From positions 115,483 through 179,482 of the forward strand of contig JAJDCS010000009.1 of NCBI GenBank assembly GCA_029260715.1: a DNA stretch of 64,000 bases, written 5' to 3'. This document shows positions 1 to 8,795 of the stretch, piece after piece; position 1 is the stretch's first letter, and each line of letters starts with the position of its first letter. The notes below the pieces were generated by a model. The model saw only the letters and a list, made by a program, of their open reading frames with translations, made no database searches and was not told where the DNA came from. Both the position numbers and the translations under genes were made by a program. Origin of the DNA: Phycisphaeraceae bacterium. GTDB lineage: Bacteria > Planctomycetota > Phycisphaerae > Phycisphaerales > Phycisphaeraceae.

Positions 1-116
1 AACAAAGCAGCCGCCTTCCACAACGCGATCACACCCACCAGCCCCGCGAACGCCAGCAACAACCAGCCGAACGTCCGCAAGTCTCGATCCGAAGGGTTGA
101 GGTTGATCTCAATCAT
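1..116 (-). CDS. SxtJ-like small membrane protein (partial, C-terminus off window)
   Basis: Only the first 38 or so residues are present. They begin MIEINLNPSDRDLR and run into a hydrophobic helix (residues about 15-35). This start resembles the SxtJ family of small membrane proteins that accompany carbamoyltransferases, named from saxitoxin clusters but widespread in clusters unrelated to toxin. The ATG lies 12 bases after the stop of the SGNH hydrolase and has an AAGGTG ribosome site inside the end of that gene, so it is probably the third gene of one operon with the hydrolase and the carbamoyltransferase. Function is unknown. The family call rests on recognition of a short N-terminus and on context. 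Confidence 0.6.
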   Translation of the reverse strand, partial: MIEINLNPSDRDLRTFGWLLLAFAGLVGVIALWKAAAL

Positions 117-128
117 CGATGAAACACC

Positions 129-1397
129 TTATCTATTGCCGCCGCCGGCGGGGACCCGGCGCGCGCCGGCCCGTCGACGCTCCAGTATACGCGAGACACC
201 CCCGACGATCGTCTCAGCCACCACAACGTTGCCGTTTTCGGCCAGGTGGCAGAAGTCAATATAGTAGGGTTTGGTAGCGTCATCGAACAGGCCGCCGAGG
301 TTCCGAAACCGCGAGTCGCCGTTCAGAAATTCCGACGACGCCACACGCTGATACGCCGCCAAGAAAAACGCTTTGATATACCCCATCTTCTCACTGCTGC
401 GGGCTTCAAACGGCGTAATGTGCCGCTTCGTGAAGATCATAGGCTGCCAGTAAAAAACCGCGTCAAAGCCGTAGGCTTCCGACACCGCCATAACAATCCT
501 AAAATTGTTCTCATAAACGCGCAACAGATCGTCAATCAGCAATAATTCTTCCTGCCGCTCGTCCGGATGAACTCCGCTAGACGCGGGCCTGCTGAGCACC
601 ACCCCATCGTCGGGATTCAGACGCGTGCGTATCGCCGTGGCCAACCGGACAAACCCAGGCCAACTCGTGGGCTTGGCGGCGAGGTAAGCCTCGCCCAAAC
701 GCTTGTAGTCCTTCAACAGGTTGAATTCCGCCCTGCGGTTTTTCTCGTTTTGTGGGACGCCAGCCTCCCGGTGCTGGTAGGCTGCAAACACGTCGTTCAC
801 GCCGTTGTAAAACACCGCGATATCCGGGACGTCGCCGCTTTGGAGGCACCGCAGCAGCGTGATGACCTCCTGTGTGCTGACGTACCCGCTTTCGCCAAAA
901 TTAAAAACCCGCACGCTGTGACCCGCTTCGGTCAACTCCCGCGCGAGGCAAGAGGGGATGGTGTAATCGTCCCGCACACCAGTGCCCCATACCGTCGACC
1001 CGCCAAAAACGAAAACCCGCGCCGGGCTCCCAGCCACAGAATCCCCACCGGCCGGGGGCCGCCAGGTTTGACGCAGGCGGTCTTCATTGACGTTAATAAA
1101 TTGCCCCGAATAGGGCTCGCGACGCCAGTACACGTAAGACTGCCACACCATAGGCCAAGCCTCACGGAACTCCTCGTAATACGCCGCGGTCCACGCCGCC
1201 TCGCCGTACCCGTCGGCGGCGACCCGCCGGTCGACCGTCCCCGTCGCGGGCTTGTCGATCCACGTATCCTTGACGTACACCGTCAGCCGCAAGCCGCCCT
1301 CGCACAGCAAGACAACCAACAGCGTCAAGCCGATAATCGACCAGACCGTTTGCAGGCCGACCACCGCTTGGCGGACTTTTGAAAATACGGCCGACAT
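129..1397 (-). CDS. Membrane-anchored SGNH/GDSL-type hydrolase
   Basis: A protein of about 422 aa with one N-terminal membrane helix (residues about 15-35, ending LLCEGGLRL) followed by an SGNH-like fold: a GGST nucleophile block (GDS variant), a GESGY block, a YNGVNDV block with the oxyanion Asn, and a C-terminal DFCHL block carrying the Asp/His pair. SGNH proteins of this kind act as esterases or acyltransferases on cell-surface glycans; the substrate here is unknown. An in-frame TTG at 1427 would add ten residues, but the ATG at 1397 is preceded by AGAAAGAAG and is preferred. It sits between the carbamoyltransferase and the SxtJ-like gene on the same strand, which suggests joint modification of an exported polymer or small molecule. 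It shares its anchor motif with the SGNH protein at 5888-7027. Confidence 0.8.
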   Translation of the reverse strand: MSAVFSKVRQAVVGLQTVWSIIGLTLLVVLLCEGGLRLTVYVKDTWIDKPATGTVDRRVAADGYGEAAWTAAYYEEFREAWPMVWQSYVYWRREPYSGQFINVNEDRLRQTWRPPAGGDSVAGSPARVFVFGGSTVWGTGVRDDYTIPSCLARELTEAGHSVRVFNFGESGYVSTQEVITLLRCLQSGDVPDIAVFYNGVNDVFAAYQHREAGVPQNEKNRRAEFNLLKDYKRLGEAYLAAKPTSWPGFVRLATAIRTRLNPDDGVVLSRPASSGVHPDERQEELLLIDDLLRVYENNFRIVMAVSEAYGFDAVFYWQPMIFTKRHITPFEARSSEKMGYIKAFFLAAYQRVASSEFLNGDSRFRNLGGLFDDATKPYYIDFCHLAENGNVVVAETIVGGVSRILERRRAGARRVPAGGGNR

Positions 1398-1432
1398 GGT
1401 TGGACATCTTCTTTCTGCCGCCGCCAACCGGG

Positions 1433-3271
1433 TCAGTCCAACTCAAACTGGGCGATGTAGTCATCGATCTCGTGCCGCTTGGCTTCGGGCTGCTCTTCTT
1501 TAAGCAGGACGCAGTTCTCCAACACCAGCACGTCCATATTCGTAGCCATCAGGCACCGGTAGGCGTGCTCGGGCGTGCAGACGATCGGCTCGCCCCGGAT
1601 GTTGAAACTGGTATTGATGATCACCGGGCAACCGGTTTTTTCCTTGAATTTCTTCATCAGCCGGTGCAGACGGCCGTTCCGCTCCGGATCAATCGTCTGG
1701 ACACGCGCAGAGTAATCCACGTGTGTAATCGCCGGCACCGTCGACCGCTGTGTCTTGAGCAGGTCGATACCCGTCAACCCCGCCGCCTTCTCATCAACGG
1801 GCAACCGCTTCTTAGGCTGCACCGGCGCGACCAGCAGCATGTACGGGCTCTCCTCATTAGGACGCAGCTCGAACCACTCGTCCACGTCCTCCTGCAACAC
1901 GCACGGCGCGAACGGCCGAAACGACTCGCGGAACTTGATCTTCAGGTTCATCACCGACTGCATATGCGGCGAACGCGCGTCGCCGATAATCGACCGCCCC
2001 CCCAACGCGCGCGGGCCGAACTCCATGTGGCCGTACATATGACCCACGACCTTCTCAGAAGCGATCAGCTGCGCGACCGCCTCAACCAGTTCCTCTTCGT
2101 CTTCGTAGTAACGATATTTGGCGTCCATGCCATCAAGGAACTGCTTGATCTGCTCGTTGGTGTACCGCGGCCCAAGGAACGAGCCCCTCTGGAAATCGTG
2201 CACGCCGTCCGCCACGCGCGGGTTGTCCAGCAACTGGTGCCAGACAAACATCGCCGCGCCCAACGCCCCCCCCGCGTCGCCCGCGGCCGGCTGGATCCAA
2301 ATATTGTCAAAAATCCGCTCCAGCAAAACCTTCCCGTTACCCACACAGTTCAACGCCACCCCGCCCGCCATCACCAAATTCTTCATCCCCGTTTCTTGAC
2401 GAACGTGACGGGCGATACGCAGCATCACCTCCTCCGTCACCGCCTGGATCGACGCCGCGATGTCCATCTCACGCTGCGTGATACGCGTCTCGGGCGTGCG
2501 CGCTGGGCCCTCAAACAGCTCATCCATCCTGGAGTTGGTCATCGTCAACCCCTGGCAGTAGTTGAAGTACGACATATCCATCCGGAACGAGCCGTCCGCT
2601 TTCAAGTCCAACAGCTTGTCGAGCATCACGTCTTTAAACCGCGGCTTCCCGTAAGGCGCCAGGCCCATCAGCTTGTACTCGCCCGAGTTCACCTTGAAAC
2701 CCGTGAAGTACGTAAACGCCGAGTACAGCAGCCCCAGCGAATGGGGGAACTTCAACTCGTGGGTCAGCTCAATCTTATTACCCCGGCCCGTGCCGTACGT
2801 CGCCGTCGCCCACTCGCCCACACCGTCGAGTGTCAGAATCGCCGCCTCTTGGAACGGCGAAGGGAAAAACGCGCTGGCCGCGTGAGACTCGTGGTGGTCC
2901 GTGAAGACGTACCGACCCTTGTACCGGTTGCCAAGCCCCTTATCCATCTCTCGCGGCAGGTGCAGCTTCTGTCGCAGCCACAGCGGCATCCCCGCCAAAA
3001 ACGACTGAAAACCCGCGGGAGCGAAAGAAAGGTAAGTCTCCAAAAGCCGCTCGAACTTCACCAACGGCTTGTCGTAGAACGCCACATAGTCCAACTCTTC
3101 CGGTGATATCCCCGCCTCACGCATGCAGTAATCAATCGCGTGTTGGGGGAATCGGTGGTCGTGCTTCTTACGGGTAAACCGCTCTTCCTGCGCCGCAGCC
3201 GTAAGCTCGCCGTCACGCACCAGACACGCGGCACTATCGTGATAAAACGCTGAAATGCCCAAAATGTTCAT
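1433..3271 (-). CDS. Carbamoyltransferase (NodU/CmcH family)
   Basis: This 612 aa protein begins MNILGISAFYHDSA, typical of the NodU/CmcH/TobZ family, which moves a carbamoyl group from carbamoyl phosphate through carbamoyl-AMP to a hydroxyl on a sugar or natural product. The N-terminal Kae1-like ATPase half carries the metal-binding HHESHAASAFF block (about residues 126-136), and the C-terminal YrdC-like half begins around the FGPRALGGRS block (about 418-430). Length is normal for the family. It is the first gene of a minus-strand operon with the SGNH hydrolase and SxtJ-like protein. The real acceptor cannot be read from sequence. In bacteria outside antibiotic clusters this trio usually lies near polysaccharide genes, but none are seen in the window. 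Confidence 0.92.
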   Translation of the reverse strand: MNILGISAFYHDSAACLVRDGELTAAAQEERFTRKKHDHRFPQHAIDYCMREAGISPEELDYVAFYDKPLVKFERLLETYLSFAPAGFQSFLAGMPLWLRQKLHLPREMDKGLGNRYKGRYVFTDHHESHAASAFFPSPFQEAAILTLDGVGEWATATYGTGRGNKIELTHELKFPHSLGLLYSAFTYFTGFKVNSGEYKLMGLAPYGKPRFKDVMLDKLLDLKADGSFRMDMSYFNYCQGLTMTNSRMDELFEGPARTPETRITQREMDIAASIQAVTEEVMLRIARHVRQETGMKNLVMAGGVALNCVGNGKVLLERIFDNIWIQPAAGDAGGALGAAMFVWHQLLDNPRVADGVHDFQRGSFLGPRYTNEQIKQFLDGMDAKYRYYEDEEELVEAVAQLIASEKVVGHMYGHMEFGPRALGGRSIIGDARSPHMQSVMNLKIKFRESFRPFAPCVLQEDVDEWFELRPNEESPYMLLVAPVQPKKRLPVDEKAAGLTGIDLLKTQRSTVPAITHVDYSARVQTIDPERNGRLHRLMKKFKEKTGCPVIINTSFNIRGEPIVCTPEHAYRCLMATNMDVLVLENCVLLKEEQPEAKRHEIDDYIAQFELD

Positions 3272-3451
3272 AGGTATCGCCTCTGCATCCGCCTGCGCAA
3301 ATATCTCTTCAAGCTAGCTGGCTGTAAACATCATAGCAAATCAAAGCTTCAAAGAACCAAAACCTGCCGCAACGCCGGCCCCTGAACCACGCCAACGACG
3401 GCGTTAACTCCAAACCCCGACTCGAACCACGCCGACAAACCCACCAGCCAC

Positions 3452-3479
3452 TTTCACTGTCGCCCCAAGCTGTTACAAT
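3452..3479 (+). promoter_or_regulatory. Possible nuoH promoter
   Basis: A TTTCAC box at 3452 and a TACAAT box at 3474-3479 are 16 bases apart, upstream of nuoH in the 267-base gap between the divergent carbamoyltransferase and nuoH genes. The -10 is good and the -35 is weak. Confidence 0.35.
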
Positions 3480-3538
3480 CCACACCGCTTGTAGCGTGCA
3501 TTGGGAACACCCCGCCCTTTAGTAACGTGAGGCTGTCT

Positions 3539-4990
3539 ATGCTCCGGGAACTAGCAGGCGACAACATCTGGATTTTCATCGGTCTGAAAGTAGGCGTCGT
3601 GCTGGCATCCTTCCTGCCGGCCATCAGCCTGATCGCCATGTTCAGCATCTGGTGGGAACGCAAAGTCGCTGGGCACATCCAGTCGCGCGTCGGGCCCATG
3701 CACACCGGCGGGTGGCACGGCTGGTCCCAATCCCTCGCGGACGGGCTAAAGCTCATCTTTAAAGAAGACCTCATACCAGCCAACGCCGACCAGTTCCTGT
3801 TCCGCCTAGCGCCATACCTCGCCTTCGGGCCCGTCTTCGCCGCGTTCATGGTCCTGCCCTTTGGCCCGCAATTCATCTTCGAAGCCGGGCTGAGCATCGG
3901 CGTCCTCTACATCCTCGCCGTCCTGAGCATCGAGGTCATGGGCGTCATCCTCGCCGGCTGGGGATCGGGCAGCAAGTGGGCCATCTACGGAGCCATGCGC
4001 GAAGCATGCCAGATGGTCAGCTACGAAATACCGCTGGGCATCTCCATCCTCTGCGGCGTACTCGTCGCAGGCACGCTCAACCTCCTGGAACTGAGCTACC
4101 TCCAAGGCCGGGGCCTGTGGGACTGGTTCATCTTCCACAACCCCTTCGTATTCGCAGCCTTCTTCCTCTACTTCGTCGCAAGCCTCGCCGAGAACAAACG
4201 CGCACCATTCGACCTGCCCGAATCCGAAAGCGAACTCGTCGCGGGCTTCCACACCGAGTACAGCGGACTGCGATTCAGCTTCTTCTTCTTCGCCGAATAC
4301 GCCTCCATGTTCGTCGTCGGCGGCATCCAAACCGCCCTATTCCTAGGCGGATGGAACAGCCCACTGGGCACGCTCGACCCCGTCTACGCCATGATCGGCT
4401 ACGACCCCGTCTTCGCCGGCACCGCGTTCTTTAAAGGCATGCTCACCACCGACATGGGCTGGGCCGCCACAGCAAAAGCAATGGGCCTGGGCTCCACCGG
4501 GCTCATCGCGCTCAACGCCTACTGCCTGTTCTGGTTCGTGATCAAAATATTCACCCTCATTTTCTTGCAGATTTGGATCCGGTGGACACTGCCCCGCATA
4601 CGAATCGACCAGGTGCTCTACGCCTGCGTCAAGGTCCTGCTGCCGATGAGCCTGGTCGTCTTCGTGGGCACAGCCGTGTGGATATGGGCGGTCAAGCAGC
4701 CCGACCCGGGCATCGGCGCCCACGGCCAGTTCGTCATGAGACTGGGCCACCTCGTCGTTACCCCCAAGCCCGCCATGCAGTTGATCACTCAAACCGTCAT
4801 GACCGCTCTGGGGCTGCTGCTCGTCGTGTCAATATTCGGCGTGGTCGCTTGGGCGATACTCAACCGCGACACCCAACCGCGCAAGAGCTTCTTCGAAGAC
4901 ATCATGCCCGTGGGCAACACCATCGCGTTCACCTCGGGGCCCTCAAGCGAGGACGATGACGACGAAGCCGCCGCCGAGCCCGCCGCCTAA
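3539..4990 (+). CDS. nuoH: NADH-quinone oxidoreductase subunit H
   Basis: The membrane subunit of respiratory complex I that helps form the quinone site. The protein has about eight hydrophobic helices and the family blocks WWERKVAGHIQSRVGP and EPL-region equivalents, including FDLPESESELVAGFHTEYSG, which is diagnostic of NuoH. At about 483 aa it is longer than the usual 320-430; the excess includes a hydrophilic C-terminal tail ending in an acidic run (SEDDDDEAAAEP). The ATG at 3539 has GTGAGG seven bases upstream; a GTG at 3527 overlaps that site and is less likely. No other nuo gene is in the window, so the complex I genes of this organism are scattered or partly scattered. Confidence 0.93.
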   Translation: MLRELAGDNIWIFIGLKVGVVLASFLPAISLIAMFSIWWERKVAGHIQSRVGPMHTGGWHGWSQSLADGLKLIFKEDLIPANADQFLFRLAPYLAFGPVFAAFMVLPFGPQFIFEAGLSIGVLYILAVLSIEVMGVILAGWGSGSKWAIYGAMREACQMVSYEIPLGISILCGVLVAGTLNLLELSYLQGRGLWDWFIFHNPFVFAAFFLYFVASLAENKRAPFDLPESESELVAGFHTEYSGLRFSFFFFAEYASMFVVGGIQTALFLGGWNSPLGTLDPVYAMIGYDPVFAGTAFFKGMLTTDMGWAATAKAMGLGSTGLIALNAYCLFWFVIKIFTLIFLQIWIRWTLPRIRIDQVLYACVKVLLPMSLVVFVGTAVWIWAVKQPDPGIGAHGQFVMRLGHLVVTPKPAMQLITQTVMTALGLLLVVSIFGVVAWAILNRDTQPRKSFFEDIMPVGNTIAFTSGPSSEDDDDEAAAEPAA

Positions 4991-5039
4991 ACCGGCTACC
5001 GCCAAACCAGCCCCGCCTAGCCAAACCAACGCGCAAAAA

Positions 5040-5078
5040 AAGCCGACGGTGGCACGCACCGTCGGCTTACTATTTTTA
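5040..5078 (+). terminator. Rho-independent terminator after nuoH
   Basis: A perfect 12-bp stem AAGCCGACGGTG / CACCGTCGGCTT with loop GCACG is followed by TATTTTT. It lies about 50 bases past the nuoH stop and, by symmetry, could also serve the convergent gene at 5117. Confidence 0.85.
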
Positions 5079-5116
5079 ACGCTACATCCCCTCCGGGCAA
5101 CGCCCGGCCGCCGCAA

Positions 5117-5392
5117 TTACGCGCCGTGGGAATCGTTGTTGCCCTGCTCGATCATCTTCCGCAGGTAGCTGTTCTCCCGGCGGGTCGCTTCCAGATCGAA
5201 GACCAAATACTTGATCGACAGCCGCAGGTAGTCCAGGCTCTCTTGGAGATTGTGGACCGTCTCCTGGAGCTTGGCGTGACGGGCCTGGGTCTCTTGGGCC
5301 ATGGCCGTAAGCTTGTCCCGCTCGGTCTTGGGCAGGGTTGAGATTTCGTTCATGAGTTCATTCAGCTTGGCGTGGAACGTTGCTTCATCCAT
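5117..5392 (-). CDS. Small coiled-coil protein
   Basis: A protein of about 91 aa that is almost wholly helical and charged, with heptad-like spacing from about residue 5 to 80 (NELMNEISTLP, then ETVHNLQESLDYLRLSIKYL, then LEATRRENSYLRKMIEQ). No signal peptide or membrane helix is seen. The start at 5392 has a strong GGGGGAG site nine bases upstream; the longer frame to 5470 lacks one. I do not recognise a named family. Similar small coiled-coil proteins are common in planctomycetes. The alternation of hydrophobic residues suggests an oligomeric partner or scaffold, which is inference only. Confidence 0.65.
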   Translation of the reverse strand: MDEATFHAKLNELMNEISTLPKTERDKLTAMAQETQARHAKLQETVHNLQESLDYLRLSIKYLVFDLEATRRENSYLRKMIEQGNNDSHGA

Positions 5393-5887
5393 TGTTTTTT
5401 CTCCCCCTTCGTCATTGAAGGCAACCAGTCTATCACAATAGGGTTGCCAGATGAATACAGATGAGATCATTTTTATTTACAATTTCTTAAAATCAATAAA
5501 AATAGATATTTATGTCATTTTTACTCTGCCCAACGCCCCTCTATTCTGCGGTCTAAAAATGTAGGATGTGGTCAAAAAACAACATCTCCACGAAGCCCAC
5601 CCACCACACCAAGCGACAAAGTATTAATACAAAACAAGTTACGGCAATTGCCCCTCGACAACAACACCCGCGTCACAATCGAATCTACAGAAAGCTTTTA
5701 TATAAATGAACTTATGCCGCCACCGCACATAGCCGCGGTCTGAGGCGGACATCTTGTACGACACTGAAATCGAGCTATGCTTGTATAGTCCATTGGCACA
5801 TCTAAATAGAGGCACAGCACGTCTGACGCTGTAAAATTCAGCCCCAAGCGTCTAATCCCCAGCAACACACCCGATAGTTCAATACCA
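5393..5887. other. AT-rich intergenic region
   Basis: About 495 bases between divergent genes. The stretch around 5470-5530 is clearly more AT-rich than its surroundings and probably holds the promoter of the coiled-coil gene. No convincing ORF, RNA gene or terminator is visible. Confidence 0.5.
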
Positions 5888-7027
5888 ATGACTAAAAGTA
5901 AGCCCTCTTCACCCGATCAGCGGAGCCTAAGCGCCCCGAAAAAAGCCCTCTACACCGCCGTGTGTCTCCTCTTTATCCTGCTGCTGTGCGAAGCGGGCCT
6001 GCGCCTCCGCTCCTGGAAACGCTACGGAACCACCAAGGTCGAGGTCACCAGCAGCCTGCTAATCCGGGACAAATCGCTAGGCCTGTCCGTCCCGCGCCCC
6101 GGCCACCAGCAGCACGGCGGCAAGGCCTCCATCGCCATCAACGCCCTAGGCTTCCGCGGCGACGAAGTGACCCTCGAAAAACCGCCAAAAACGCTACGCA
6201 TCGTCTGCATGGGCGCTTCAACCACCTTCTGTTCGGAAGCCTCCTCCAACATCACCGTCTGGCCCAGCAGGCTCCAAGCCATCCTTCAAAAGCAGTTCCC
6301 GAAAATCAACGTCGAGGTCATCAACGCCGGCGTGCCGGGATACCGCGTGGCTCAAACCCGAATATCGCTGGAAAAAAGAGTTCTGCCTCTCAACCCCGAC
6401 CTCGTGTTGCTCTACCACGCCAACAACGACATCGCCTTCGACACCGGACGCCTCGCCGCCGACCTAGGCCTCACCAAGCCCAAATCGGGGCGGCACAGCG
6501 GCCTCCTCAAATCCCTCTCCAAAGCCAGCATCCTCTTCGACCTGCTCTACAAAAACCTAACGATCGCCACCTCAGGCGGCGGCAAGCACGCGAAGAAACT
6601 ATCCGCGATACCTCCCGATCTACCGGCACGCTTTATCGGTGAAATCTCACAAGTCCGCGAAGAACTGCGGAAACACAACATACCCCTGGTCATGTCGGCG
6701 TTCCTTGTGAAGTACCGCCGCGACCAGCCGCGAGATCAGCAGATCGCCAACGCCGACGTGTCTTTTTATTACATGCCCTGGATGACCATCGACCTCCTGC
6801 TCGACGCCATCGATCTGTACAACGACGCGCTGCTCGACCACGCCCGCGAACACGCCGTGCCGTTTATCTCAGACCGTGAGTCGGTACCCCCCGACGACAC
6901 CCACTACGCCGACGCCATGCACATGACCGATCAAGGCTGCGCGCGGTTCGCCCAACGGGTCGCGTCTTTCCTGGAACAAAACAAAATCTTGGAGCCGATC
7001 GCCCGAAAAATCAGCGATTCCCCCTGA
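5888..7027 (+). CDS. Membrane-anchored SGNH/GDSL-type hydrolase
   Basis: A 379 aa protein with a basic N-terminus, one membrane helix (about residues 20-38, ending LLLCEAGLRL), then an SGNH fold: nucleophile block CMGASTTF, NAGVPGY block, LLYHANNDI with the oxyanion Asn, and a C-terminal DDTHYADAMHMT block with the catalytic Asp and His. It is a paralogue in layout of the SGNH protein at 129-1397, with the same CE(A/G)GLRL anchor motif, but it stands alone between the coiled-coil gene and purM. Likely role: deacetylation or acyl transfer on an extracytoplasmic substrate; the substrate is unknown. Confidence 0.8.
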   Translation: MTKSKPSSPDQRSLSAPKKALYTAVCLLFILLLCEAGLRLRSWKRYGTTKVEVTSSLLIRDKSLGLSVPRPGHQQHGGKASIAINALGFRGDEVTLEKPPKTLRIVCMGASTTFCSEASSNITVWPSRLQAILQKQFPKINVEVINAGVPGYRVAQTRISLEKRVLPLNPDLVLLYHANNDIAFDTGRLAADLGLTKPKSGRHSGLLKSLSKASILFDLLYKNLTIATSGGGKHAKKLSAIPPDLPARFIGEISQVREELRKHNIPLVMSAFLVKYRRDQPRDQQIANADVSFYYMPWMTIDLLLDAIDLYNDALLDHAREHAVPFISDRESVPPDDTHYADAMHMTDQGCARFAQRVASFLEQNKILEPIARKISDSP

Positions 7028-7045
7028 GCCCAAACGCCCGCTCTG

Positions 7046-8131
7046 CTAAGTCATCAACACCCGCCCTGTGCCCTTCGTCACTTTCCCCAACACAAAAGCG
7101 TCCTCACCCAACCGGCGTAGCTGATTCAGCACCGACTCCGCGAAAAACGGCTTGACGACCATCACGTACCCCACGCCCAGGTTGAAAACCTTGAGCATCT
7201 CACCGTCGCTGACGCGCCCCTTGGCCTGTAAAAACTTGAACACCGCCGGCACACGCCAAGCCTTCGAACGGATCTTGGCATTAAGGTGGCTGCCCAACGT
7301 CCGCGGCACATTGCCCGGCAGACCACCCCCGGTGATGTGGGACATCGCCGTCACCACCTGCTTCACCGAGTACCGCCGCAGCACCGCCACCACCGACTTC
7401 GAGTAGATGCGCGTCGGTGTTAGCAACACCTCGCCAAGCGTCCGCGAGTCGTTCAATGGCGGGTACACCCGCCCCAGGTCGAGCTTCGCCTTCTTGACAA
7501 TCGCGCGCACCAAGCTGTACCCATTGGAGTGAATCCCGCTCGATGCCAAACCCAAAATCACGTCCCCCACCTCGGCGCGCGACCCCGTGATCAGCCGGTT
7601 CATCTCGCAAGCGCCCACCGCAAACCCCGCCAAGTCAAAATCACCCGGCGCGTACACGTCAGCCATCTCCGCCGTCTCGCCACCCAACAGCGCGCACCCC
7701 GCCAGGACACACCCGTCAGCCACGCCCTTGACAATGCCCGCGCCCACCGCCGGGCTAAGCTTGTGTACCGCCAGGTAATCAAGGAAAAAGAGCGGCTCCG
7801 CCCCCTGCACGATCAGGTCGTTCACGCTCATCGCCACCAGGTCTTGACCGATCGTGTCGTAAACCTTGAGCTGTGCCGCGAGCTTGACCTTCGTCCCCAC
7901 CCCGTCCGTACACCCGACCAGCACCGGGTCGCGGTAGTTACGCTTGAACAGCTTCTCGTTGAAGTCCAGACGCATGCACCCCGCGAACGCGCCGTGCTGG
8001 CCCAACACTCGCGGCCCGTACGTACGACGCATGTGCTGCTCGATCATCCCCACCATCCGGTCGCCAGCCTCGATATCCACGCCGGATTGAGCGTAAGTCA
8101 GCCCTTTGGTTCGTTTCGTCGGCACGCGCAT
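7046..8131 (-). CDS. purM: Phosphoribosylformylglycinamidine cyclo-ligase
   Basis: AIR synthetase, which closes the imidazole ring in step five of purine synthesis using ATP. The protein (about 361 aa) has the PurM/AIRS fold with YAQSGVDIEAGD near the N-terminus, GCTDGVGTKVKLA, MSVNDLIVQGAEPLFFLDY and GGETAEM blocks, and the C-terminal ITGGGLPGN block. The ATG at 8131 gives a normal length; a longer frame to 8158 adds a non-conserved leader. It converges with the SGNH gene (18 bases apart) and is divergent from the Fur-family gene. No other pur gene is near. Confidence 0.95.
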   Translation of the reverse strand: MRVPTKRTKGLTYAQSGVDIEAGDRMVGMIEQHMRRTYGPRVLGQHGAFAGCMRLDFNEKLFKRNYRDPVLVGCTDGVGTKVKLAAQLKVYDTIGQDLVAMSVNDLIVQGAEPLFFLDYLAVHKLSPAVGAGIVKGVADGCVLAGCALLGGETAEMADVYAPGDFDLAGFAVGACEMNRLITGSRAEVGDVILGLASSGIHSNGYSLVRAIVKKAKLDLGRVYPPLNDSRTLGEVLLTPTRIYSKSVVAVLRRYSVKQVVTAMSHITGGGLPGNVPRTLGSHLNAKIRSKAWRVPAVFKFLQAKGRVSDGEMLKVFNLGVGYVMVVKPFFAESVLNQLRRLGEDAFVLGKVTKGTGRVLMT

Positions 8132-8190
8132 AGTGTAGCCGGGTTTGGCCCTAGGCAAAGCGGCCGATTCCAGCGAAAAAAATGCCGCTC

Positions 8191-8219
8191 ATGACAGACC
8201 GCCCTCAGGCGCCTATAAT
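8191..8219 (+). promoter_or_regulatory. Promoter of the Fur-family gene
   Basis: ATGACA at 8191-8196 and a perfect TATAAT at 8214-8219 are separated by exactly 17 bases. A transcript starting near 8226 leaves a leader of about 58 bases before the ATG at 8284, which argues against the longer in-frame start at 8182. Confidence 0.7.
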
Positions 8220-8283
8220 TTCATACCGCGAAACACCCGGTGTGACGACGCGCCGCTGCTACAGACGCCCTAACCTAGTAACG

Positions 8284-8727
8284 ATGATCAAAGCCAAGAG
8301 AGACCACATCCACGACCTGTTCAGCCAGCAGGGGCTAAGGTGTACCTTGCAACGCCGCTCGCTGTACCAGGCCCTCGCCGCCAGCACCGACCACCCCACC
8401 GCCGAGCAACTATATAACGATGTGATCGGCCACACCCCAGGCATGAGCCTCGCCACGGTCTACAACACGCTCGAAGCGTTCTGCCAAGCAGGGCTCGCCC
8501 AAAAGCTCTGGGGCAAGGGCGGCTCCGTACGCTACGAAGCCAACACGCACAACCACCTGCACACCCGATGCGACAAGTCCGGAGCCGTACACGACGTCCC
8601 CGAAGACATCGGCCAAAAAGTGCTCAAGAGCATCTCCCGCTCACTGCTAAAACAGATCGAACACGAGATGGGCTTCAAGATCGACCGCATCCAAATCGAA
8701 CTCTGCGGGCAATACACCGGCCCATAA
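8284..8727 (+). CDS. Fur-family transcriptional regulator (PerR-like)
   Basis: A 147 aa protein with the Fur winged helix (LRCTLQRRSLYQAL then TAEQLYNDV and MSLATVYNTLEAF recognition helix) and a C-terminal dimerisation half containing the His-rich metal site HNHLHTRCDKSG. The two CxxC motifs that bind structural zinc in most Fur/PerR proteins are not both present, as only a single Cys is seen in the HTRCD segment. It could sense peroxide, iron, zinc or manganese. It is divergent from purM and convergent with the RnfD-like gene; no obvious target gene lies beside it. Confidence 0.88.
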   Translation: MIKAKRDHIHDLFSQQGLRCTLQRRSLYQALAASTDHPTAEQLYNDVIGHTPGMSLATVYNTLEAFCQAGLAQKLWGKGGSVRYEANTHNHLHTRCDKSGAVHDVPEDIGQKVLKSISRSLLKQIEHEMGFKIDRIQIELCGQYTGP

Positions 8728-8740
8728 CCCCCCACCTCCC

Positions 8741-8795
8741 GACTCTGGACTACGGACTCTGGACTACGGACCCTGGACCCCGGCCCCCGGACTCC
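8741..8795. repeat. Short tandem repeat, 14-bp unit
   Basis: GACTCTGGACTACG occurs twice in direct tandem (8741-8754, 8755-8768), followed by decayed copies (GACCCTGGACCCC). The array covers the last codons of the RnfD-like gene on the other strand, so its C-terminus is repeat-encoded. Confidence 0.7.

Noticed and set aside
8182..8283. Extended start of the Fur-family protein
   Set aside because: The extension begins upstream of a near-consensus promoter and is not conserved in character.
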